A DNA stretch of 64,000 nt from assembly GCA_963799925.1 (NCBI GenBank), contig CAWCYZ010000002.1:2046001-2110000 (forward strand), in the 5' to 3' direction. Source of the DNA: DATBQN01 sp963799925. Its GTDB lineage: Bacteria > Acidobacteriota > Thermoanaerobaculia > Multivoradales > UBA5704. Positions within the stretch are counted from its first letter, which is position 1. The number at the start of each line of letters is the position of its first letter. A model generated the notes under the pieces. It was not told the origin of the DNA and did no database searches. It worked only from the letters and a program-made list of their open reading frames with translations. A program made the translations under genes and the position numbers. Below are positions 7,096 to 15,349 of the stretch, piece after piece.

Positions 7096-7566
7096 TCAGG
7101 CCCCCGGCTTCACCGTCATGAGGCAGGTGAGCACCACGATCCCCAAGGCGTTGACGTCGGCGAGGATGCCCGGCAGCTTGGCTCCGGCCAGGCGCGCGAA
7201 CTCCGCCGTCGGCTGGCCGGCGGCGAGCGAGGCCTCGCCCGCGGCGAGGGTCCGGCGGAGAAGGGGGGTGAGATAGAAGAGGGTCGCGGCGATCATGAAC
7301 AGGTAGAGGACGGCCGAGATCTGCACCCATCCCACCCGGAAGCTGAAGCCGCGCGCGGTGACCAGGTAGAAGCCGAGGAGGCCGGCGGCGACCGCCCCGG
7401 GGACGACGTAGATCTTCGCCAGCCGCCAGGCGATGCGCAGGCCGAAGACCTTCCCCGCCAGGTCGCCGGCGCGCCGCGTCTGCGCCCGCACCACCGTTCC
7501 CGCGAAGACCCCGCCGGCGAGCCAGAGCGCCGCCAGGATGTGCAAAAAGAGGAGCCACGTCGTCAT
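7096..7566 (-). CDS. DUF2269-like four-helix membrane protein
   Basis: 156 residues with about four transmembrane helices: LLFLHILAALWLAGGVFAG, VVPGAVAAGLLGFYLV, ISAVLYLFMIAATLFYL and GILADVNALGIVVLTCLMT. The N-terminal LHxLaA-lwlaGg pattern matches the predicted integral membrane DUF2269/CopD-like family. Molecular function is unknown. It is followed after 10 bases by the arginase homologue in the same direction. Confidence 0.6.
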   Translation of the reverse strand: MTTWLLFLHILAALWLAGGVFAGTVVRAQTRRAGDLAGKVFGLRIAWRLAKIYVVPGAVAAGLLGFYLVTARGFSFRVGWVQISAVLYLFMIAATLFYLTPLLRRTLAAGEASLAAGQPTAEFARLAGAKLPGILADVNALGIVVLTCLMTVKPGA

Positions 7567-7722
7567 ATCGCCTCCCTCTCTCCCTTTCGTCGTGCCGTGG
7601 CGAGGACTCTAGTGTCCCCTATGGCCCGAATCAATAGCCCGCGACAGGCTGCGCTCTTCACTCGCCCCTCCGCCGGTCTAGAATCCCCACGGATCAGCCC
7701 ACGACCCGTCGGGAGGACGACC

Positions 7723-8436
7723 ATGAGCCAGCACCCGCGCCCCAGGTTCACCTTTCTCGGCCACGCCGCCGTGCGCTGCGACCTGCCCGGCGGCGAGGTC
7801 GTGCTGATCGACCCCTGGCTGTCGAACCCGCGCTGCCCGGAGGCGATGAGGCGGCTCGAGCGGGTGGACGCCATCTTGATCACCCACGCCCACTCGGATC
7901 ACGTCGGCGACGCGCTCGAGATCGCCAGGCGCCACCGGCCGCGCCACGTGATCGCCGGCTACGAGCTCTGCGGCTGGCTGTCGTCGCAGGGCATCGACAA
8001 CTGCTCGGGGATGAACCCGGGCGGCGCCCAGGAGCTCCTCGGGATGCACGTCTCGATGGTGCGCGCCGATCATTCGAGCTCCTTCGAGCACGCCGGGCAG
8101 ACCATCTACGGCGGCGTCGCCAGCGGCTTCGTGGTGCGGCTGCAGGGGGGCTACACCTTCTACCATGCCGGCGACACGGCGCTCTTCTCGGACATGCAGC
8201 TCCTGGCCGAGCTCCACCGGCCGGAGCTCGCCTTCCTCCCCATCGGCGACCTCTTCACCATGGACCCCGCGCAGGCCGCCCGCGCCTGCCGCTACCTCGA
8301 GGTGCGCAAGGTCATCCCCATCCACTGGGGGACCTTCCCGGCGCTCACCGGCACCCCGGAGCAGCTGGTCAAGGCGATCGACGACCTGGGGGTCAAGTGC
8401 GAGGTGCTGACGCTGCAGCCCGGCGAATCGTACTGA
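7723..8436 (+). CDS. Metallo-beta-lactamase-fold hydrolase, UPF0173 type
   Basis: 237 residues from ATG 7723, with GGGAGG 6 bases upstream. The family signature is clear: FTFLGHAAVRCD, VVLIDPWLSNPRC, the zinc motif THAHSDHVGDALE, a later RADHSSSF, YHAGDTALFSDM, and IPIHWGTFPAL near the end. This is the YtkL/UPF0173 group of metal-dependent hydrolases whose physiological substrate is not established. A TAGAAT -10 lies at 7678-7683, giving a short leader. The DtxR-type regulator follows 10 bases after the stop, probably in one operon. Confidence 0.85.
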   Translation: MSQHPRPRFTFLGHAAVRCDLPGGEVVLIDPWLSNPRCPEAMRRLERVDAILITHAHSDHVGDALEIARRHRPRHVIAGYELCGWLSSQGIDNCSGMNPGGAQELLGMHVSMVRADHSSSFEHAGQTIYGGVASGFVVRLQGGYTFYHAGDTALFSDMQLLAELHRPELAFLPIGDLFTMDPAQAARACRYLEVRKVIPIHWGTFPALTGTPEQLVKAIDDLGVKCEVLTLQPGESY

Positions 8437-8446
8437 GCCCCGGCCG

Positions 8447-9112
8447 ATGCCGACCAGCACGGTCGAGGACTACCTGAAGTGCATCCTCGTCGAGGAACAG
8501 AGGAACCCGGGGTCGCTGGTGACCATGGGGCAGGTCTCCTCGGCCCTCGCCGTGGCGCCGGGGACGGTGACCGCGATGGTCAAGACCCTGGCCGACAGCG
8601 GCCTCGTCACCTACGAGCCCTATAGCGGCGTGCGGCTGACGCCGCAGGGCCGGCAGCTCGCGGCGCACGTTCTGCGCCGCCATCGCCTGGTCGAGCTCTT
8701 CCTGGTGCAGGTGATGGGGATGGACTGGACCGAGGTGCACCCCGAGGCCGAGCGGCTCGAGCACGCCGTCTCCGATCGCCTGATCGAGCGCATGGACGAG
8801 ATGCTCGGCCACCCGGCGGTCGATCCGCACGGCGATCCCATCCCCGACGTCCACGGCCGCGTCGAGGAGGCGGTGCTGCCGAGCCTCGTCGGCTGCCCGC
8901 TCGGGGCGCCGGTCCAGGTGGCGCGGGTGGGCGACCAGACGCGCGACTTCCTCCTCCTCGTCGAGCGGCGGCGCCTGAAGCCCGGCAGCCGGCTCTCGGT
9001 CGAGTCGCGCGACGAGGCGGCCGACACCGTCGAGCTACGCCTCGAGAGCGGCGAACGGCTGAGCCTGGGCTACCGCGCGGCGTCGAAGATCCTGGTCGAG
9101 CCGAGGTCGTGA
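8447..9112 (+). CDS. DtxR/MntR-family metal-dependent regulator
   Basis: 221 residues. N-terminal winged helix (TVEDYLKCILVEEQ, VSSALAVAPGTVTAMVKTLADSGLV), dimerisation/metal-binding middle (HRLVELFLVQVMGMDWTEVHPEAERLEHAVSDRLIERMDEMLGHP) and a C-terminal SH3/FeoA-like domain (LGAPVQVARVGD...LLVERRRLKPGSRLSVES). The ExxxLEH and HP positions of the family are recognisable. Such proteins repress iron or manganese uptake when metal-loaded. No transport gene is adjacent, so the regulon lies elsewhere. Confidence 0.85.
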   Translation: MPTSTVEDYLKCILVEEQRNPGSLVTMGQVSSALAVAPGTVTAMVKTLADSGLVTYEPYSGVRLTPQGRQLAAHVLRRHRLVELFLVQVMGMDWTEVHPEAERLEHAVSDRLIERMDEMLGHPAVDPHGDPIPDVHGRVEEAVLPSLVGCPLGAPVQVARVGDQTRDFLLLVERRRLKPGSRLSVESRDEAADTVELRLESGERLSLGYRAASKILVEPRS

Positions 9113-9197
9113 CAGGGATCTCGGCGTAGTTGCATTTCCGCAGTATTTAAACGACCGATTTGATCACCAGAGTTTTCACTTTTCCGCGCGGACAGCG

Positions 9198-9203
9198 TAA
9201 TAT
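9198..9203 (+). promoter_or_regulatory. -10 box TAATAT, leaderless start
   Basis: TAATAT ends 8 bases before ATG 9212 in an AT-rich stretch. TTTTCA (9173-9178) or TTCACT (9175-9180) could serve as -35. No RBS lies in the remaining gap. Confidence 0.5.
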
Positions 9204-9211
9204 AGACGGGT

Positions 9212-9505
9212 ATGAGCGACCGTCAGCTACACCCGCGTGAAGAGTCGTACCGTTGGGCGATCGAGAAGCTCGACGCCGCCTTCGGCAAGGAGCGCGTCCG
9301 GATCACGCCGCGCAACTACTACCACGTGATCTCCGCCTCCGTCTTCAGCAAGTCGGGCGAGCAGTACGAGGAGCTGCCGCTGCGCAGCCCCACGCACGAC
9401 CTGAACAAGAGGAAAGACAGAGAGAGGTACCTCGACAAGTGGATCGCCGAGGTGCAGGAGCGCTTCAGCCGCGCCAAGCCGGTCAAGGCCGCCAAGACGG
9501 CCTGA
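9212..9505 (+). CDS. Small conserved-looking hypothetical protein (97 aa)
   Basis: A hydrophilic, charged protein (MSDRQLHPREESYRWAIEKL, ending AKPVKAAKTA) without membrane segment or motif I recognise. Aromatic residues (YYHVIS, EQYEELPL) suggest a compact fold, and the Lys/Ala tail is reminiscent of nucleic-acid-associated proteins, but that is weak. It has its own promoter next to the start codon and is convergent with the following gene (3-base gap). Confidence 0.6.
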   Translation: MSDRQLHPREESYRWAIEKLDAAFGKERVRITPRNYYHVISASVFSKSGEQYEELPLRSPTHDLNKRKDRERYLDKWIAEVQERFSRAKPVKAAKTA

Positions 9506-9508
9506 GGG

Positions 9509-10495
9509 TCAGGGCAGGCGGAAGCGCGCCTGCGCCAGGAGCGCCAGGCGGGCGAGGAGCCCGAGGCGCGGCGGATGGGCGAGGATCTCGCCGCCGCCGT
9601 CCTCGATCCGGCTGAGCAGGCGCAGGCCGGCGAGCAGCGCGAAGACCGCCGCCCGGCGGTAGCCCTCGGGCAGGTCGACGAGGCCGCGCGGCGCGCCGAG
9701 CAGGCGCGGCCGCAGCCGTTGGCATTCGCGATGCGCCGCGGCGACGAGGAGCCCGGGGTCGACCGGGACGTCGCCGCCGGCCGGCACCTCGGTCCGCGGC
9801 AGCGCCAGCCGGTTGGCGCGCGCCTCGGGGCCGAGGTTCTGGAGGGCATGGAGGCGCACCAGCGCCGCGGCGAAGGCGGCGAGCTCCGGCGCCGGCGGCG
9901 CGCCGAGGAGGGCGCCCACGGCGGCCGCCGCCAGACGCTCGGCGTCGGCGTCGGCCTCGTCCGGCGAGCCCGGCCGCTCGCGGGTGGCGCGCCGCCGCGC
10001 CGCCGCGGCGAGGCCGTCGAGCGCCGCCTCCGGCCACGGCTGCCGCGCGTGGGCCTCCGCCATGGCGACGAAGATCGGCTGTCCCACGGCCCTTCCCGAC
10101 AGCGCCGTCTCCAGGGTGAACTCGAAGCGGTTGATCTCGGCCAGGCGCTGGCCCTCGACGCCCCGCTGGCGGGCGAAGTCGAAGAGCGTGCGGCCATAGG
10201 CGAGGAGGGCCTGCGCCCGCCGGCGCTCCTCCGGCGCCAGGAACATCATGCCGGGGGCGAAGTCGGCGAGGAGGTCGCGGGCGAGCCCGGCGCAGAGCGC
10301 CGCGGCGCGCTCGCCGTCGTGGTCCTCGGCCGGCGGGCGCATCTCGGCGTCGAGCCGGCTGTGCTGGCTCGCCGCCAGCGCGTCGGGGCGCCACTCGCCG
10401 CCGTCGGGGTCGGCGTCCGGACGGCGCTCGCGCGGCGGTCCCTCGCGCGGCAAGTCCTCGCGTGCGTGCGGCCCCGGCTCCTCGCCCTCCGCCAT
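9509..10495 (-). CDS. Divergent squalene/phytoene synthase-like protein
   Basis: 328 residues. The first ~60 are charged and low-complexity. The rest is all-helical with family echoes: MMFLAPEERRRAQALLAYGR, RFEFTLETALSG followed by PIFVAMAEA, VPVDPGLL, and a late DLPEGYRRAAVFALLAGLRLLSRIE. The two DxxxD Mg-diphosphate motifs of active squalene/phytoene synthases are not visible, so it may be catalytically dead or have another substrate. A HpnB-like glycosyltransferase lies 5 kb away, a faint hint of terpenoid or hopanoid lipid metabolism. Assignment rests on overall pattern only. Confidence 0.5.
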   Translation of the reverse strand: MAEGEEPGPHAREDLPREGPPRERRPDADPDGGEWRPDALAASQHSRLDAEMRPPAEDHDGERAAALCAGLARDLLADFAPGMMFLAPEERRRAQALLAYGRTLFDFARQRGVEGQRLAEINRFEFTLETALSGRAVGQPIFVAMAEAHARQPWPEAALDGLAAAARRRATRERPGSPDEADADAERLAAAAVGALLGAPPAPELAAFAAALVRLHALQNLGPEARANRLALPRTEVPAGGDVPVDPGLLVAAAHRECQRLRPRLLGAPRGLVDLPEGYRRAAVFALLAGLRLLSRIEDGGGEILAHPPRLGLLARLALLAQARFRLP

Positions 10496-10504
10496 GGTGC
10501 GGAC

Positions 10505-10510
10505 AGGCTA
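10505..10510 (-). promoter_or_regulatory. -10 box TAGCCT, leaderless start
   Basis: Minus-strand TAGCCT ends 9 bases before ATG 10495; no RBS lies between. Confidence 0.4.
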
Positions 10511-10541
10511 CCAGAGCCGGCCGCGGGCCCGCGCAGCGATC

Positions 10542-11729
10542 TCAGGCGAGCAGCCGCAGCAGCTCGCGCTGCGGCTCGGCGCCGGTCACCTCGGCGGCGT
10601 CGCGGGTCAGGGCGACGTTGACCTCGAGGCGCACCCCGAAGTCGCCGGGGAGGTAGATGCCGGGCTCGATCGAGAAGCCGGTCATCGGCAGCAGGCGCCG
10701 GGTGTCGTGGGTTTCCAGATTGTCCATGTTGGCGCCCTGGCCGTGGTCGGAGGTGCCGATCGAGTGGCCGGTGCGGTGGATGAAGCGGTCGCCGTAGCCG
10801 GCGCGGACGATCACCTCGCGCGCCGCGTCGTCGACCTCGTAGCCCGCGATGGCCGAGCGGGGAAAGCGGCTGCGGACCAGCTCGAACGCGGCGTCGCGGG
10901 CGCCGGCGACGTGGCCGAAGATCTCCGCCTGCCGCTCGCTCGGGGCCGGCGCGCAGACGCCGCACCAGGTGATGTCGGCATAGACGCTCCCCGGCTTCTT
11001 CTCCTTCGCCCAGAGATCGATGAGCAGGAAGTCGCCGCGGCGGATCGGCGACGAGCCGGCGGGGCTGGGCTGATAGTGCGGATCGGCGCTGTGCGCGTTG
11101 ACGGCGACGATCGGCGAGGACTCGGCCCACAGCCCCGCCCGCTCGAAGGCGTCGAGGATGGACTGCTGCACCGTGTGCTCGTCGAGCACGTCGCCCCGCG
11201 CCAGCGCCGCGGCGACCCGCCCGAAGGCCTCGTGGACGATGGCGTGGAGGTGGACGTTCGCCCGCCGGTGGCCGGCGAGCTGCTCGTCGCTCCAGGTGGC
11301 GGCGAAGCGCTGGGCGAGGTCGGCCGCCGAGGCGAGCTCGACCCCGGCCGCGGTCAGCAGCTCGGCGGTGCCGGCGTCGAGCCGCGAGACGCTGGGGAGC
11401 TCGTTGTTCGGGCTGTACTGGGCGGCGACCCTCCGGCAGCCGGCGACCAGCCGCGCGAAGGCCGCGCGGTGCTCGCGCCAGGTGAGATAGCTCGCCTTCT
11501 CCCCCGGCAGGTGGTCGAGCGTCGCCGGCTCCAGGCTGTGGACGAGCTTCCTCGGCTCCCCCTGCCGCGGCACCAGGTAGTAGAAGCGGCGGGTCATGAG
11601 CTTGCCCTCGCCGAGCCCGAGGAGGTCGAGGGCGATGGGGTCGTTGTGCTGGAAGCAGGCGAAGAACCAGCCGTCGACGCCGGCCTCGGCCAGCGCCGCC
11701 TGGATTTCGGGGATGCGGTTGGCGAGCAT
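10542..11729 (-). CDS. M24-family metallopeptidase (Xaa-Pro aminopeptidase-like)
   Basis: 395 residues with the pita-bread fold. The dinuclear metal ligands can be read: Asp in FLLIDLWAKEKK, Asp in VYADITW, His in HRTGHSIGTSDHG, Glu in GFSIEPGIYLPGDF, and Glu in VRLEVNVALT. The N-terminal creatinase-like domain (about residues 1-150) is present. It would cleave N-terminal residues before proline from small peptides in the cytoplasm; no signal peptide is seen. The start at ATG 11729 has AGGGAG upstream. It is transcribed alone, divergent from the TPR gene. Confidence 0.85.
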   Translation of the reverse strand: MLANRIPEIQAALAEAGVDGWFFACFQHNDPIALDLLGLGEGKLMTRRFYYLVPRQGEPRKLVHSLEPATLDHLPGEKASYLTWREHRAAFARLVAGCRRVAAQYSPNNELPSVSRLDAGTAELLTAAGVELASAADLAQRFAATWSDEQLAGHRRANVHLHAIVHEAFGRVAAALARGDVLDEHTVQQSILDAFERAGLWAESSPIVAVNAHSADPHYQPSPAGSSPIRRGDFLLIDLWAKEKKPGSVYADITWCGVCAPAPSERQAEIFGHVAGARDAAFELVRSRFPRSAIAGYEVDDAAREVIVRAGYGDRFIHRTGHSIGTSDHGQGANMDNLETHDTRRLLPMTGFSIEPGIYLPGDFGVRLEVNVALTRDAAEVTGAEPQRELLRLLA

Positions 11730-11890
11730 CGTGGTCTCCCTGGAGAAGCCGCGATGGTATCAGAGCGCTATCAGAGCACTATCCTCGTCTCGCCTGCAGA
11801 CGATCGCCGCGGCGCGGCTGGCGGCGGGGAGGTAGAATCGCGCTCGCTCTTTGCGCGCTCTTTGCATAGAGACGCGAGGGACAGCCAATC

Positions 11891-13255
11891 ATGCCCAAGA
11901 AAGGCAGGAACGCCATGAACCGAATCCGACGTGCGCTCGCCGCCGCGCTGCTCGCCGGCCTCGGCACCGCCGCCGCTCTCCACGCCGTCGGCGAGGGCCG
12001 GGTGCTGGGCCTCATCCGCGACACGGACGGGAAGCCGGTCGCCGGCGCCATCGCGACCATCACCAGCCCGGAGTTCAAGTTCGAGCTCAAGAAGACCTCG
12101 GACGCCAAGGGCAATTTCACCCTCCTCATCCTCGACGCCACCCGCAAGTACACCATCCGCGTCGAGAAGGAGGGCTACGTCCCCACCCAGGGCCCTCTCG
12201 ACGTCAAGGTCGGCGAGAACAGCCAGCAGACCTACGTCCTGGAGCCGTTGAAGCCCGGCCAGACCGCGCCGGCGCCGAACCAGGGGCAGGGCGGCAAGGC
12301 CGAGGCCCCCAAACAGCTCTCCGGCTCCGACAAGGCGATCCCTGTCTTCAACGAGGGGGTCAACGCCTTCAAGACCGGCGACGCGGCGACCGCGATCGCC
12401 AAGTTCAAGGAGGCCGAGCAGCTCGATCCCAAGCAGGCCGCCGCCCCCGGCGCGCTCGCCGACGTCTACTTGAGCCAGAAGCAGTACGCCGAGGCGCTCG
12501 GCGAGGCCGACAAGTACCTCGCCCTGAAGCCCGGCGACCCGCGCGGCCTGCGCGACCGCTACGACGCCTATCAGGGCATGGGCGACAAGGCGAAGGCGAA
12601 GGCGGCGTTCGACGCCCTGGCCGTCGCCGATCCCAGCCGCGACACCGCGGTCCGCATCTACAATCTGGGCGCCGACGCGGCGCGCGCCGGCCAGAACGCC
12701 GAGGCGACCGCCGACCTCAAGCGCGCCATCGAGATCGACCCCAAGATGGAGCCCGCCTACAGCGGCCTCGCCAACGTCTACTACAACCAGAAGAACTATG
12801 CGGAGGCGCTCTCCACGGTCGACAAGCTCCTGGCGGTCAACCCGGGCAGCTCCGAGGGGCTCCGCATCCGCTCCGACGTCTACCGCCGCATGGCGGCCGA
12901 GGCGGCGAGCCATGGCGACAAGGCCAAAGCCAAGGAGCTCGCGGCCAAGTCCCAGCAGGCGAAGACGGCGATGACCGCGGGGGCAGGGAAGTCGGCCGCC
13001 GGCGGCAGCCCGGACGCCGTCTTCAACCAGGGCGTCGCCCTCTTCAACGCCAACAGCATCCCCGAGGCGACGGCGGCCTTCGAGAAGGTCCTCGAGATGA
13101 AGCCCGGCCACCCGCGCGCCCACTACATGCTGGGCCTCTGCTACGTCAACCAGGGCAACAGCGCCAAGGCGCGGGAGTACCTGTCGAAGTTCGTCCAGCT
13201 CGCCCCCAACGACCCCGACGCCAAGACCGCCAAGGAGATGCTGCAGTCGCTCTGA
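11891..13255 (+). CDS. Secreted TPR protein with an N-terminal carboxypeptidase-regulatory-like domain
   Basis: 454 residues. A signal peptide (RRALAAALLAGLGTAAALHA; a second ATG at 11915 is equally possible) is followed by a CarboxypepD_reg beta-sandwich (VLGLIRDTDGKPVAGAIATI, YTIRVEKEGYV) at about residues 36-110. A linker and TPR units follow from about 150 to the end (FNEGVNAFKTGDAATAIAKF, YYNQKNYAEALSTVDKLLAV, MLGLCYVNQGNSAKAREYL). It probably acts as a periplasmic or outer-membrane-associated scaffold. A TAGAAT box lies at about 11831. Confidence 0.8.
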   Translation: MPKKGRNAMNRIRRALAAALLAGLGTAAALHAVGEGRVLGLIRDTDGKPVAGAIATITSPEFKFELKKTSDAKGNFTLLILDATRKYTIRVEKEGYVPTQGPLDVKVGENSQQTYVLEPLKPGQTAPAPNQGQGGKAEAPKQLSGSDKAIPVFNEGVNAFKTGDAATAIAKFKEAEQLDPKQAAAPGALADVYLSQKQYAEALGEADKYLALKPGDPRGLRDRYDAYQGMGDKAKAKAAFDALAVADPSRDTAVRIYNLGADAARAGQNAEATADLKRAIEIDPKMEPAYSGLANVYYNQKNYAEALSTVDKLLAVNPGSSEGLRIRSDVYRRMAAEAASHGDKAKAKELAAKSQQAKTAMTAGAGKSAAGGSPDAVFNQGVALFNANSIPEATAAFEKVLEMKPGHPRAHYMLGLCYVNQGNSAKAREYLSKFVQLAPNDPDAKTAKEMLQSL

Positions 13256-13328
13256 GGCTCGCAGTCAGCCGGGCTCGGCGCCGCGCGGCTATACTCGGTC
13301 GCGCAACAGCCCAGGAGGCGCCGAGCCC

Positions 13329-13805
13329 ATGCCCATCCGTCCGATCGAGCCCAGCGACCGCGAACGACTGCTCGAGATCGTCACCGCGGTCGGCAACTTC
13401 ACCCCGCAGGAGGTGGAGACCGCGATGGAGGTCATCGACGAGGGGCTCGCCGGCTCCGGGCGCGGCGACTACTTCCTCAACGTGCTCGAGGACGGCGGCC
13501 GGGTGATCGGCTATGAGTGCCACGGCCCGACGCCGCTGACCGACGGCACCTACGACCTCTACTGGATCGCGGTCGATCCGGCGAGCCAGAAGACCGGCCA
13601 CGGCCGCGCCCTCCTCCAGCACGCCGAGGAGGACGTCCGCCGCCGCCGCGGCAGGCTGCTGTTGATCGAGACCTCGTCGCAGGAGAGCTACAACGCGACG
13701 AAGCGCTTCTACGAGCGGAGCGGCTATCCTCTCGTCGCCCGCATCCCCGACTTCTACCGCCAGGGCGACGACAAGCTGGTCTACGCGAAGTACCTGAGCG
13801 CCTGA
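13329..13805 (+). CDS. GNAT-family N-acetyltransferase
   Basis: 158 residues with the GNAT fold: beta strand YDLYWIAVDP, acetyl-CoA pyrophosphate loop QKTGHGRALLQHAEED, then LLIETSSQ and the C-terminal NATKRFYERSGYPLVARIPDFY. The acceptor cannot be predicted. AGGAGG at 13313-13318 precedes the ATG, and a TATACT -10 lies at 13290-13295. Confidence 0.85.
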   Translation: MPIRPIEPSDRERLLEIVTAVGNFTPQEVETAMEVIDEGLAGSGRGDYFLNVLEDGGRVIGYECHGPTPLTDGTYDLYWIAVDPASQKTGHGRALLQHAEEDVRRRRGRLLLIETSSQESYNATKRFYERSGYPLVARIPDFYRQGDDKLVYAKYLSA

Positions 13806-13845
13806 GCGCCTGAGGGGTGCGCTCCGCGCGGCCGCCGTCCCCAGC

Positions 13846-14565
13846 TCAGCTCTCCGACGCCGGCGCCGGCTTCCTCGTCGGCGCCGGCTTTCTCGCCTCC
13901 TCCGGCGCCGCGATCCAGCCGTCGAAGAGCTGGACGATGCGGTTGCCGTAGGTGGCGTTCTTCTCGGAGTGGGTGACCTGGATGATGGTCGTCCCCTCGT
14001 CGTTGAGGCGCTTGAAGAGCTGCATGATCTCCTCCGACTGGCTCGAGTGGAGGTTGCCGGTGGGCTCGTCGGCGAGGAGCAGCTTGGGGTTGCCGATCAC
14101 CGCCCGCGCGACGCCCACGAGCTGCTGCTGCCCGCCCGAGAGCTGCGCCGGGAAGAGGTCCTTCTTGCCGACGATGTGGAAGCGGTCGAGGACGTCGGCG
14201 ACCAGGGCCTGGCGCTCGGCGCGCTTGACGTCGCGGTAGGAGAGCGGCAGGTCGAGGTTCTCGTAGACCGTCAGGCTGTCGATCAGGTGATAGCTCTGGA
14301 AGACGAAGCCGATGTGCTGCTTGTTGAGCAGCGCCCGCTGCTTCGGCTTCATCGCGTGGATCGCGTGCCCGAGGAAGTGGTACTCGCCGCTCCAGGCGGC
14401 GTCGAGCATGCCGACGATCGAGAGGAGCGTCGTCTTGCCCGCCCCCGAGGGGCCCATGATGGTGACGAACTCCCCCTCTTCGATGTCGAGGTCGATCCGC
14501 CGCAGCACATAGGTCGAGACCGGCCCCGTGCGATAGAGCTTCTCGACGCCTCTCAGGCGGATCAT
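13846..14565 (-). CDS. ABC transporter ATP-binding protein (MacB/LolD type)
   Basis: 239 residues. Walker A GPSGAGKTT, Q-loop FVFQSYHLID, signature LSGGQQQLVGVARA, Walker B LLLADEPTGNL and switch VTHSEK are all present. The arrangement is that of MacB/LolD/FtsE-type ATPases for mechanotransmission or lipoprotein transport. The tail is a short Pro/Ala/Lys extension. It is the last gene of a three-gene run (adaptor, ATPase, ATPase); the cognate permease is not in the window's cluster. Confidence 0.85.
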   Translation of the reverse strand: MIRLRGVEKLYRTGPVSTYVLRRIDLDIEEGEFVTIMGPSGAGKTTLLSIVGMLDAAWSGEYHFLGHAIHAMKPKQRALLNKQHIGFVFQSYHLIDSLTVYENLDLPLSYRDVKRAERQALVADVLDRFHIVGKKDLFPAQLSGGQQQLVGVARAVIGNPKLLLADEPTGNLHSSQSEEIMQLFKRLNDEGTTIIQVTHSEKNATYGNRIVQLFDGWIAAPEEARKPAPTRKPAPASES

Positions 14566-14576
14566 CGGCTGCGGCT

Positions 14577-15332
14577 CTAGACCACTCCGAATCCGCTCTC
14601 TTCGAGCTGCTTGGACTCCATCTGGCGGCGGACCCCCTCCTCCTCCTCGACCACCCGGCCGTCGAAGAGGTGGATGTTCCGGCTGGCGTAGCGGGCGAAG
14701 CGCGGGTCGTGGGTGACCATGCAGATCGTCGCGCCCTCCTTGTGGAGCTCGTCGAGGAGGTCCATCACCGCCTCGCTGTTGCGCGAGTCGAGGTTGCCGG
14801 TGGGCTCGTCGGCGAGGAGGATCGAGGGCTTGCCGACCACCGCGCGGGCGACCGCGACGCGCTGCTGCTGGCCGCCGGAGAGCTGCGAGGGATAGTGCTT
14901 CATGCGGTGCGACATCCCCACCCGCTCGAGCGCCTCCTGCACCCGGTCCTTGCGCTCCTTGGCCGGCATGCCGCGGTAGGTGAGCGGCAGCTCGACGTTC
15001 TCGTAGACCGTGAGGTCGCCGATGAGGTTGAAGGCCTGGAAGATGAAGCCGATCTCCTTGTTGCGGATGCGCGCCCGGTCGGAGAAGGAGAGGTCGGCGA
15101 CCTGCTTGCCGTTCAGCCAGTACTTGCCGTCCGACGGCGTGTCGAGCAGCCCGAGGATCGAGAGGAGCGTCGTCTTGCCGCAGCCGGAGGGGCCGGCGAT
15201 CGAGACGTACTCGCCGTTCTTGATCTCCAGGTGAATGCCCGAGAGGGCGTGGGTCTCGACCTCGTCGGTCATGAAGACCTTGGTGACGCCGTCGAGGCCG
15301 ATCAGCGCGCCGTTGCCGTTCTGTCCGTTCAT
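14577..15332 (-). CDS. ABC transporter ATP-binding protein (MacB/LolD type), second copy
   Basis: 251 residues from ATG 15332, preceded by GGAG. Walker A GPSGCGKTT, FIFQAFNLIGDLTVYENV, signature LSGGQQQRVAVARAVV, Walker B LLADEPTGNLD and VTHDPRFA are complete. It is clearly homologous to the downstream ATPase (11-base gap) but not a recent duplicate. Both sit behind a MacA-like adaptor and presumably energise FtsX-like permeases encoded elsewhere. Confidence 0.87.
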   Translation of the reverse strand: MNGQNGNGALIGLDGVTKVFMTDEVETHALSGIHLEIKNGEYVSIAGPSGCGKTTLLSILGLLDTPSDGKYWLNGKQVADLSFSDRARIRNKEIGFIFQAFNLIGDLTVYENVELPLTYRGMPAKERKDRVQEALERVGMSHRMKHYPSQLSGGQQQRVAVARAVVGKPSILLADEPTGNLDSRNSEAVMDLLDELHKEGATICMVTHDPRFARYASRNIHLFDGRVVEEEEGVRRQMESKQLEESGFGVV

Positions 15333-15349
15333 CGTTTTTCTCCTGTCTG

